From an uncultured Clostridium sp. (GTDB taxonomy: Bacteria > Bacillota > Clostridia > TANB77 > CAG-508), in NCBI GenBank assembly GCA_948465565.1, contig CAOJXR010000001.1, forward strand, positions 434,001-498,000: a DNA stretch of 64,000 bases. The letters are read 5' to 3'. Of the stretch, positions 54,981 through 62,686 are shown piece by piece. Position 1 is the stretch's first letter, and every line of letters begins with the position of its first letter. A program made the translations under genes and the position numbers. The notes beneath the pieces are model-generated. The model had not been told where the DNA came from. It worked only from the letters and a program-made list of their open reading frames with translations, and made no database searches.

Positions 54981-57749
54981 TTATTCTAAATTGTCAATAC
55001 ATCTATTGCAAAGAGTTGGGTGTTCATGATTTTTACCAACAGTATCAGAATACATCCAGCATCTCTCACACTTATCTCCATCAGCAGCCTCAACCTTTAC
55101 ACCAATATCTCCAAATTCATCTCTCTTATCATTCTCAATCACAACTTTTGAAACAATAAATACAGCAGTCAATAATTCTCTATCTTTCAAGAATTCCTCA
55201 TATCTATCCTCAGTAACATACAATGTAACTTTAGCATTCAAAGAATGTCCTATAACCTTTTCAATTCTTGCTTCCTCAAGTTTTTTAGAAACTTCTTCTT
55301 TAAGTTTAATTATTCCATCCCATTTTTCTTCTAAAGTCTTATTCTCATATTCAGGTTTGTAAACAGGATAATCTGTAAGCATAACACTTTCAACATTTTC
55401 CCCTTCTCTATGAGGCATTGCTTTCCAAATTTCTTCAGCAGTATAACAAGTCATAGGAGCCAATATTTTAACTAAAGCATCTAATATTTCATACATCGCT
55501 GTTTGAGCAGATCTTCTTTCCAAAGAATCAGCCCTTGAAGTATATAATCTATCCTTTATTATATCTAAATAGAAAGTACTCATATCAACAACACAGAATT
55601 GATTTATTGCTTGATAAGCATTATGGAACTCATATTTATCATAAGCTTCTGTACAATCCTTAACTAATTTATTAAGTTTAATCAAAGCCCACTTATCAAT
55701 TTCCATTAAATCATCATATTTAACTGGTAAATTAACTTGAAAATCATAAGTATTTCCTAAAATATATCTAGCAGTATTACGTATTTTTCTATAAACCTCA
55801 GTTACTTGTTTTATAATAGCCTTAGAAACACTAATATCTGACTTATAATCTGATGATAATACCCAAAGTCTCAAAACATCAGCACCTGACTCATTTATAA
55901 CTTCTTGAGGAGCAATAGTATTACCTATAGATTTTGACATTTTTCTACCTTGGTCATCAATTGTATAACCATGAGTTACAACCTCTTTATAAGGAGCTTT
56001 ACCTTTAGTAGCAACAGATGTAAGCAATGAAGACTGGAACCATCCTCTATATTGGTCACTACCCTCTAAATACAAATTAGCCTCTGGAAGTCCACGTTCA
56101 GCCAAAACGGATTCATGAGTAGAACCAGAATCAAACCAAACATCCATAATGTCAGTTTCTTTCTTAAATTCATGACATCCACAAGAACAAACAGCACCCT
56201 CTGGCATTAATTCATTCTCAGATAATTCAAACCATGCATTTGAACCTTGCTCTCTAAATATTTTTTGAACTTTCTCCAAGCTCTCCTCAGTAACATATTC
56301 TTTTTCACAATCCTTGCAATAAAATACTGGAATTGGAACACCCCACGTACGTTGACGAGAAATACACCAATCATTTCTATCCTCAACCATCTTAGAAATT
56401 CTCTCTTCACCCCAAGCAGGGTACCACTTAACAGTTTTTATTGCATCCAAAGTCTCTTTTCTAAATCCATCAACAGATGCAAACCATTGGCTTGTAGCCC
56501 TGAATATTACTGGATGTTTACATCTCCAACAATGTGGATAAGAGTGATTTACCTCTTTACTCACAAGTAAATATCCATTTTCATCTAACCACTTTATAAT
56601 TTCTTTATCAGATTTTGCATAAAACATTCCAGCAAAAGGTCCAGCCTCCTGAGTTTGATGACCCTTACCATCAACACAAACTATAATATCTAAATCATTT
56701 TTAAGTCCACATAAATAGTCTTCTTTACCATAACTTGGAGCAGTATGAACAGCACCTGTACCACTATCCAATTGAACATCTACAGTATCTGTGCTTCCAA
56801 GAACTACTTTTGAATCTCTATCCATAAATGGGTGTTTACACAAAATTCCCTCAAGTTCAGAACCCTTCATTTCAAACTCAACTGAATAATCTTCTATTCC
56901 AGCAATTTTCATAACTTCTTCAACTAAAGCAGATGCCATTATCAATCTTTCATTATTAACTCTAACAAAACTATAATCAAAATCTCCACCTATTGTAATA
57001 CCAGTATTTCCAGGCAATGTCCAAGGTGTTGTTGTCCAAATAACAACAAAAGTATTTTTTTCATCAAATTTACCTTTAGCATCTCTAACAGGGAATTTAA
57101 CATAAGCAGTATTGGAATTAATATTCTTATATTCAATCTCAGCCTCAGCCAATGCAGTCTCACAATCTGTACACCAATAAACTGGCTTTAATCCTTTATA
57201 TATGTAACCTTTTTTATACATATCAGCAAAAACACCAACTTGTTTAGCTTCCATTTCAGGTTGATATGTAATATAAGGATGTTCCCAATCACCTAAAACA
57301 CCTAATCTTTTAAAACCTTCTGTTTGTTTATCCTTATACTCTCTAGTAAAATTCTTACAAGTATCTCTAAACTTAGATACAGGAATCTCATCTCTATTCA
57401 ACCCTAATAATTGAATAGCCTTCTTTTCAGTAGGCATACCATGTGTATCATATCCAGGAATAAACGGAGTCCAATATCCTTTTAAGCTCTTATAACGAAC
57501 TATAGTATCTTTTAAAACCTTATTCAAAGCATGACCTATATGAATTTCACCATTAGCATATGGAGGTCCATCATGCAAAACAAAAGGTTCATGCCCTTTA
57601 TTTTTCTCTAACATTTTCTCATAAATGTGTTTTCCCTCAAAAATTTCCTCTAATATTTTAGGTTCCTTTTCTGGAAGTCCAGCTCTCATTTGAAAATCCG
57701 TTTTAGGCAAATTCAAAGTTTGGCTGTAATCAAATTTTTCTTCACTCAT
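54981..57749 (-). CDS. ileS: Isoleucyl-tRNA synthetase
   Basis: A 922-residue IleRS. HIGH is in PPYANGEIHIGHALN, the editing domain follows, KMSKS is in GRKMSKSIGN, and the C-terminal zinc motif is CERCW with CNRC. It charges tRNA-Ile and edits valine. GAGGAGG seven bases before the ATG at 57749 sets the start; the longer frame upstream is in the T-box terminator. Expression is controlled by the T-box leader. Bacterial-type (short C-terminus). Confidence 0.97.
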   Translation of the reverse strand: MSEEKFDYSQTLNLPKTDFQMRAGLPEKEPKILEEIFEGKHIYEKMLEKNKGHEPFVLHDGPPYANGEIHIGHALNKVLKDTIVRYKSLKGYWTPFIPGYDTHGMPTEKKAIQLLGLNRDEIPVSKFRDTCKNFTREYKDKQTEGFKRLGVLGDWEHPYITYQPEMEAKQVGVFADMYKKGYIYKGLKPVYWCTDCETALAEAEIEYKNINSNTAYVKFPVRDAKGKFDEKNTFVVIWTTTPWTLPGNTGITIGGDFDYSFVRVNNERLIMASALVEEVMKIAGIEDYSVEFEMKGSELEGILCKHPFMDRDSKVVLGSTDTVDVQLDSGTGAVHTAPSYGKEDYLCGLKNDLDIIVCVDGKGHQTQEAGPFAGMFYAKSDKEIIKWLDENGYLLVSKEVNHSYPHCWRCKHPVIFRATSQWFASVDGFRKETLDAIKTVKWYPAWGEERISKMVEDRNDWCISRQRTWGVPIPVFYCKDCEKEYVTEESLEKVQKIFREQGSNAWFELSENELMPEGAVCSCGCHEFKKETDIMDVWFDSGSTHESVLAERGLPEANLYLEGSDQYRGWFQSSLLTSVATKGKAPYKEVVTHGYTIDDQGRKMSKSIGNTIAPQEVINESGADVLRLWVLSSDYKSDISVSKAIIKQVTEVYRKIRNTARYILGNTYDFQVNLPVKYDDLMEIDKWALIKLNKLVKDCTEAYDKYEFHNAYQAINQFCVVDMSTFYLDIIKDRLYTSRADSLERRSAQTAMYEILDALVKILAPMTCYTAEEIWKAMPHREGENVESVMLTDYPVYKPEYENKTLEEKWDGIIKLKEEVSKKLEEARIEKVIGHSLNAKVTLYVTEDRYEEFLKDRELLTAVFIVSKVVIENDKRDEFGDIGVKVEAADGDKCERCWMYSDTVGKNHEHPTLCNRCIDNLE

Positions 57750-57780
57750 TCCATTTCCTCCTCTTAATTTTTCAACTAAT

Positions 57781-58020
57781 AAAAAAAGCGACTCATCCAC
57801 ATAGGACGAATCGCTCGCGTTACCACCTAAATTAATTGTAAAATAAAATTTTAACAATCATCTCTTTTCCTGTTAACGCTAGGCACTGCGGATTATTTTA
57901 CTAATATACATTTTCAAATAATCAATTCAGAGGTGATAACAAATAAATAGTTCTTACCAAAATTTCACCAACCTTTGGCTCTCTAAAAGACATTTTCTAC
58001 TTGCCTTATCCTCATCACAA
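57781..58020 (-). promoter_or_regulatory. T-box riboswitch of ileS (specifier ATC)
   Basis: Reading the minus strand: stem I region begins near 58020; a candidate specifier ATC followed by A (plus 57935-57937) fits tRNA-Ile. The T-box sequence AGGTGGTAACGCG lies at plus 57816-57828. The terminator stem (11 bases, arms at 57788-57798 and 57804-57814, with a T-run at 57781-57787) competes with the antiterminator. Uncharged tRNA-Ile should allow read-through. The 5' limit of stem I is approximate. Confidence 0.85.
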
Positions 58021-58046
58021 TTTTTAATTTATCAATCAATGGAAAT

Positions 58047-58075
58047 ATTTTACCATCTTTATTTTCAATTTTCAA
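58047..58075 (-). promoter_or_regulatory. Promoter of the ileS T-box
   Basis: TTGAAA (plus 58070-58075), a 17-base spacer and TAAAAT (58047-58052). The 57750-58206 gap is filled by the T-box, this promoter and the HU terminator. Confidence 0.6.
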
Positions 58076-58141
58076 TACTTTTATAATAATTATTTTATAT
58101 GGTTGCAAAAAGATTATATATATTACAACCTTGCACATGAT

Positions 58142-58170
58142 AAAAAGGCATAACATACATTACGCCTTTT
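58142..58170 (-). terminator. Terminator of the HU gene
   Basis: AAAAGGCGTAA pairs with TTATGCCTTTT (one G-T pair) around six bases, followed by TTTTA on the minus strand. Confidence 0.7.
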
Positions 58171-58206
58171 ATATGAATTCATATAATCATCTATATACCA
58201 AAGTGA

Positions 58207-58485
58207 TTATTTTTTATTTACTAAATCTTTTAATGCTTTACCAGCTTTGAATACTGGAGCTTTTGATGCAGGTATTTTGATTTCTTCTTTAGTTTGTGGG
58301 TTTCTTCCTTTTCTAGCTGCTCTTTTTCTTACTTCAAAAGAACCGAATCCAACTAATTGAACTTTATCTCCTTTTGCTAATGTTTCCATAACTGTGTTAA
58401 CAAAAGCGTTAATTGTTGCTTCAGCACCTTTTTTTGTTTCTCCTGTTTGTGCAGCTACTGCTGCGATTAATTCAGCTTTGTTCAT
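58207..58485 (-). CDS. hup: DNA-binding protein HU
   Basis: A 92-residue HU-family nucleoid protein. [28 protein letters not shown] and [49 protein letters not shown] are typical, including the DNA-binding arm GRNPQT. GGAGG seven bases before the ATG at 58485 sets the start. Single-gene unit with its own terminator. Confidence 0.97.
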   Translation of the reverse strand: MNKAELIAAVAAQTGETKKGAEATINAFVNTVMETLAKGDKVQLVGFGSFEVRKRAARKGRNPQTKEEIKIPASKAPVFKAGKALKDLVNKK

Positions 58486-58637
58486 CTTTTTACCTCCTAA
58501 TAGATTTAAGTATTTAAGTAGAATTCTCATCTACAATATATTTATTCGCCAAAGTCCTTTAAAATCCTTCTTTTTTTTTGTTTTTTTTACAGTTTTTTCA
58601 GTACTTTGACCAATATAACCTTATTTTTTACCATATT

Positions 58638-60275
58638 TTAACTATACAAATGTAACTTTTTCAAAACGCTGTAAACCTTGTCGCCCTTAGGTAACATCTC
58701 AATTTCCTCTTTCGAAAATATCTTCAAAATAACTACAGCAATCGCAAACACAATTACAGCAATAATTATAGCAATTATTGTAGAAATTCTTATTCCAATA
58801 AAGGATTTCACAAAAACAAATACACCATATGAACACCCAGCCATAATCAAAGTTGCTAAAATTGGTTTTATAGATAACCTTATCAAAGAAAAATCTAACT
58901 TGACTGTCTTTCTTAAAACAGCATATACAATAATAAGTGAAATACCATGTCCCACAATAGAACCTATTGCAGCACCATTTTCATAAATTCCTTCTATAGG
59001 AATAAGTACAACGTTCGCAATTATCTTTGCAACAATACCTATAGTTAAAGCAACAACTGGTGTTTTAACCTTTCCAAATCCTTGTAGAACACCATTTATA
59101 GTTTGTTCAACAAGTGTAATTATTATTGTAAAAGACATAATCGCAAGAAGTACTCCACCATCACTAGCAAAAGGAAATAACAAAAGTAAAATCTCTTTTG
59201 CATACATAAACATTCCAACAGTACATGGCAAACCAATAAGTATACTTACTAATATAGAAAATGAAATTCTCTTATTTATTGTAATAGTATCTCTTTTTGC
59301 ATTTGCCGCAGAAATTGCTGGAACAAGAGCGGTTGCAAAAGCTACATTAAAAGCAAGTGGTAATGCTACAAGTATATCCACTTTTGCGCTTAATATACCA
59401 TATCTTGTTTTTGCAACAGTTTCTCCTAATATTGGTGACAATATATTTACAACAGTAGTTGAATCAACAATTTTGTTTAAAGAAGACAAAATCGCGGAAA
59501 GTGAAATAGGAATAGATATCCATAAAATGCTTTTCACTATTGCCTTAAACGTTCTATTATCCCTCTTTACTGTAATATCATTTTTAGTAGAAATAAACTG
59601 TCTTTCTTTTATATAATACTTATACAAATAAATAAAGCTAAATATTATAGCCATACTAGTTGCAGCAGTTGCAGCAGCAGCCATATAAACAGTATTTGTA
59701 CTAGTTAAAACAACAGCAAGTTCAACAAAAACAATAGTTAATAAAGTTTTCCAAAATTGTTCAAAGGTTTGAGCATTAGCAGTAGCACTCATCTGTGCTC
59801 TACCATTAAAATATCCTCTAAAAACTGATGATATTGCAACAAAAAACACTCCAGGAGACAATATCATAAGAGTAACCTTTGACTCTGGAATACCAAGCCA
59901 CAACCTTGATACAACATCTGCACTAAAAAACAAAAGCAATGTACCAGCCATTCCAATTACACCAAAAGTAAAAATAGCAATTTTAAAAACTCTATGAGCT
60001 CCCTCTTTATCTCCAATAGCCAATTTCTCTGAAACTAACTTAGAAATAGCATTAGGAATACCAATTGAAGAAATAGAAAGCAACAACGCATATATCTGGT
60101 ATCCACCCATATATATAGCATTTCCAGTATCTCCAAATCCCTTCCTATTTGTTAAATATAAAGTCTGCACAAGTCCCAATATCTTTATCAAAACCTGTGA
60201 AACCATCAACACTAAAACACCTTGTAAAAATGTTTCTTTTTTTATCCTATGTCTCTTCTCTGTTTTTTCCAACAT
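58638..60275 (-). CDS. SpoVB/MurJ-like lipid flippase (MOP family)
   Basis: A 545-residue protein with about 14 helices. QGVLVLMVSQVLIKILGLVQTLYLTNRKGFGDTGNAIYMGGYQIYALLLSISSIGIPNAISKLVSE is the N-terminal block of the polysaccharide biosynthesis/SpoVB branch of MATE-like exporters. It probably flips a lipid-linked wall precursor or polysaccharide unit. GAGAGGAAAGAGG precedes the ATG at 60275. Confidence 0.85.
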   Translation of the reverse strand: MLEKTEKRHRIKKETFLQGVLVLMVSQVLIKILGLVQTLYLTNRKGFGDTGNAIYMGGYQIYALLLSISSIGIPNAISKLVSEKLAIGDKEGAHRVFKIAIFTFGVIGMAGTLLLFFSADVVSRLWLGIPESKVTLMILSPGVFFVAISSVFRGYFNGRAQMSATANAQTFEQFWKTLLTIVFVELAVVLTSTNTVYMAAAATAATSMAIIFSFIYLYKYYIKERQFISTKNDITVKRDNRTFKAIVKSILWISIPISLSAILSSLNKIVDSTTVVNILSPILGETVAKTRYGILSAKVDILVALPLAFNVAFATALVPAISAANAKRDTITINKRISFSILVSILIGLPCTVGMFMYAKEILLLLFPFASDGGVLLAIMSFTIIITLVEQTINGVLQGFGKVKTPVVALTIGIVAKIIANVVLIPIEGIYENGAAIGSIVGHGISLIIVYAVLRKTVKLDFSLIRLSIKPILATLIMAGCSYGVFVFVKSFIGIRISTIIAIIIAVIVFAIAVVILKIFSKEEIEMLPKGDKVYSVLKKLHLYS

Positions 60276-60375
60276 ACCTCTTTCCTCTCTTTTAATATTC
60301 ATATTATATTTATATTGCAACATAATTTCAAGTATTCTACAATATGTTATAAAAAAAGAAACATGCTATAAAAGC

Positions 60376-60410
60376 AAAATAGAGATTTCATTTTATGAAA
60401 TCTCTATTTT
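60376..60410 (-). terminator. Terminator of the FGE-like gene
   Basis: A perfect 15-base stem (AAAATAGAGATTTCA and its complement) around five bases, overlapping the stop codon of the FGE-like gene, then TTTTGCTTTT. Confidence 0.8.
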
Positions 60411-61603
60411 ATGTACATATATGCACGCACACCTGTTGAGCTATAGTAAGAGTTAGGTTTGCCATAGTTTCGGTCATTGTCCCTAATTGCATTCTCAGTA
60501 ATTGTGTTATAAGTACTGCCACGTCCTCTACGATAGCCACCACTGCATTCTAAGGTCCAATCAGATACATTGCCAGCCATATCATAAACATTATTTGCTT
60601 TATTTTGCTCTGCACTTCCTGTTGGCACCATTGTTTCGCTCCCCCTACTCTTTACTATTTGATTTTCAGTAGTGTTTTCATAGTACCTAAATGTGCTAAT
60701 TCTATAATTTCCCCATGTAGCTGGATTATATAACTCTTCATCTGTCTTTGCTCCACTTTCTCTAAACCACTGCAATGTTTCATCCCATAGACACCCCCAT
60801 ATAATATTAGACTTTACATTTTCGTTAGCCCCCAATGTTCTTAGGTTAGCATATGCATCATACCAAGTCACATAATTTATATTTCTATTCATTCTCTTTA
60901 CTACTGGTTTTGTAAAATATGTTACTACGTTTTGTGCTTTTACATTCCCTGTTTCATATCTCCCTATATAAAAGCCACCATATTTTTCAATAGATTTTAT
61001 AGTCTCGTCTAATTCTGTATCTAATTCATAATATAGTTTTTTTGTTGTCATTCCAGGTAAATTATATTTTGAAAAATTCTGTTCATTGTCATCACTGCTC
61101 ATTATTACTGGTTCACTATTTGCCGAATACTCTTCTCTCCCAGTTTGTGTTCTCTTATATGTCTTAGACTTTCTTGTACTCTTATCATATATTCTACTTA
61201 CATCTGGTACTGGTACCCATACCCACTGGTTACGATTACATGATGCATCCCATGCAGCTGTTCCAGGTACTCCTACTTCATCTCCTGCTACAGGCTCAGT
61301 TCCTTCATATATAACAAGTCCCGTATTTATCTCAGTCTCTCCTATAACTTGTGAAACTACATACCCAACTGGAATAGGTGCTTTATTTTCACTCTTATCA
61401 GTATACACCGTCACCTTACTCGTATCCCAACTACTTGTATCCACCATCGCCTTCGGTTTCGTACTTTCTTTTAAATTAGTATCAACCTCACTACCATCTA
61501 ACTCACTTATACCAGTCGTCTTCGTAACAACACTCTCTTCTATTATCTCCTTTTTCATAAACAACTGTATAACTACTATCGCCATCACTACTACAATAGC
61601 CAC
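60404..61603 (-). CDS. Membrane-anchored FGE-sulfatase-fold protein, likely phase-variable
   Basis: The readable frame from the GTG at 61603 gives 399 residues: a helix (VAIVVVMAIVVIQLF), an outside spacer, then an FGE/SUMF1-like C-type lectin fold (VTWYDAYANLRTLG, NVYDMAGNVSDWTLE, YRRGRGS near the end). The cysteines of true formylglycine-generating enzyme are not evident, so a binding or structural role is possible. An ATG at 61716 with GGGAG ahead and a good promoter starts a positively charged leader. A (GT)14 tract between them puts that leader out of frame now; 13 or 16 units would join it to the helix. The short GTG start has AGGAG five bases before it and may give a low-level product. 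Confidence 0.65.
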   Translation of the reverse strand: MAIVVVMAIVVIQLFMKKEIIEESVVTKTTGISELDGSEVDTNLKESTKPKAMVDTSSWDTSKVTVYTDKSENKAPIPVGYVVSQVIGETEINTGLVIYEGTEPVAGDEVGVPGTAAWDASCNRNQWVWVPVPDVSRIYDKSTRKSKTYKRTQTGREEYSANSEPVIMSSDDNEQNFSKYNLPGMTTKKLYYELDTELDETIKSIEKYGGFYIGRYETGNVKAQNVVTYFTKPVVKRMNRNINYVTWYDAYANLRTLGANENVKSNIIWGCLWDETLQWFRESGAKTDEELYNPATWGNYRISTFRYYENTTENQIVKSRGSETMVPTGSAEQNKANNVYDMAGNVSDWTLECSGGYRRGRGSTYNTITENAIRDNDRNYGKPNSYYSSTGVRAYMYIK

Positions 61604-61647
61604 ACTTACTCCTACCTCAATTATCTTTCTCTTATCACTAAACTTAC

Positions 61648-61675
61648 GTGTGTGTGTGTGTGTGTGTGTGTGTGT
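61648..61675. repeat. (GT)14 dinucleotide repeat in the 5' coding region
   Basis: Fourteen uninterrupted GT units on the plus strand (AC on the coding strand), 41-68 bases after the ATG at 61716. Pure dinucleotide runs of this length mutate by slippage. It is the only such tract seen in the window. Confidence 0.95.
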
Positions 61676-61752
61676 ACAGCCTCAATGCTTTGCTGTCTCT
61701 CATTCTTCTTTTGCATATTCCATCTCTCCCTATCTCTTTTTTATACACACTA

Positions 61753-61781
61753 ATTCTACTCAACCCTCCAAAAGCCGTCAA
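61753..61781 (-). promoter_or_regulatory. Promoter of the FGE-like gene
   Basis: TTGACG (plus 61776-61781), a 17-base spacer and TAGAAT (61753-61758), about 35 bases before the ATG at 61716. It supports translation beginning before the GT tract. Confidence 0.55.
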
Positions 61782-61919
61782 TCCCACTAATAATTAGACT
61801 TTTCATATCTCACACGCTCCACACCTTCCATCCAACATTTTTTCAAAAATTTTAATTTTCCACAAAATTAAGGTAATAATAATACAATAACAATATAATA
61901 ATATATATAGTAAATACTA

Positions 61920-61948
61920 TTGACGTACGCAAATATGTATGTTAAAAT
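61920..61948 (+). promoter_or_regulatory. Promoter of the YefM/YoeB operon
   Basis: TTGACG (61920-61925), a 17-base spacer and TAAAAT (61943-61948), 34 bases before the antitoxin ATG. Confidence 0.6.
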
Positions 61949-61981
61949 ATAAAAGAAAAAAAAGAAAGAAGGTATAAGAAT

Positions 61982-62230
61982 ATGACTAATACCAACATAA
62001 CTAACTTTAGAAAAGATATATATAATTTGTTAGAGCAAACCATAAAATATAATGAACCACTGAATATATCAACAAAAAATGGTAACGCTGTTGTTTTAAG
62101 TGAAGAAGATTATAACAATCTATTAGCAACACTAGAAATTTCAAGCAACAAAAAATTAAAAGAAAAAGTAATTGATGGAATGAAAGAAGATTTAAAAAAT
62201 TGTATTTCAGAAAGCGAGGTTGATTGGTAA
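61982..62230 (+). CDS. YefM/Phd-family antitoxin
   Basis: An 82-residue protein. The N-terminal DNA-binding Phd/YefM fold (TNITNFRKDIYNLLEQTIKYNEPLNISTKNGNAVVLSEEDYNNLLATLE) and an acidic C-terminus that would cover the toxin are clear. AGAAGG precedes the ATG. The toxin gene starts three bases after its stop. The pair usually represses its own promoter. Confidence 0.92.
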   Translation: MTNTNITNFRKDIYNLLEQTIKYNEPLNISTKNGNAVVLSEEDYNNLLATLEISSNKKLKEKVIDGMKEDLKNCISESEVDW

Positions 62231-62233
62231 TAA

Positions 62234-62501
62234 ATGTATAAAATAATGTATACTAAAAAAGCAATAAAAGACATTGAAAAAATAAAACAAAGTAGCTTAA
62301 ATGAAAAAGCTAAAAATTTAATTGAAGTAATAAAAAATAACCCCTACCAAACGCCTCCACCTTATGAAAAGTTGTTAGGAGACTTGGAACGGCGCATATT
62401 CAAGGAGATTAAACATTCAACATAGAATTGTATATCAAATATACGAAACAGAAAAAATAATAAAAATCATATCATTATGGTCACATTATGACATTAATTA
62501 G
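62234..62501 (+). CDS. YoeB/Txe-type mRNA interferase toxin, split by +1 shift at a CGG codon
   Basis: As one protein 88 residues, the normal YoeB length. It is a ribosome-dependent mRNA endonuclease neutralised by the antitoxin upstream. Frame 0 begins YKIMYTKKAIKDIEKIKQS and reaches YEKLLGDLE, then codon 53 is an in-frame CGG (62390-62392) and the frame stops 11 codons later. Skipping the C gives GAYSRRLNIQHRIVYQIYE and ISLWSHYD, the conserved catalytic half of the family, ending at 62501. An AGGAG lies eight bases before the CGG. Without a shift the product would lack its active-site half. Confidence 0.88.
62390..62392 (+). other. In-frame CGG at the +1 frame change (YoeB)
   Basis: Frame 0 is TTG GAA CGG CGC; the restored frame is GAA (C) GGC GCA. 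This is the only one of the four on the plus strand and the only one followed by C rather than A. Confidence 0.8.
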
Positions 62502-62686
62502 ATTCCTAACATATCTACGCTAGAAATCCTCTATTCTTTCCCTATTTATTCATTCAAAAAATACTATTTTTCTCACATAATTAAATTCACACTTTTATAT
62601 ATGTAGATTTTTGCAAAAAACTATTGTAATTTTCGCGTTTTTGTAGGATAATATACATGTAAGTTTATGTGAAAGTGGTGAATAAT

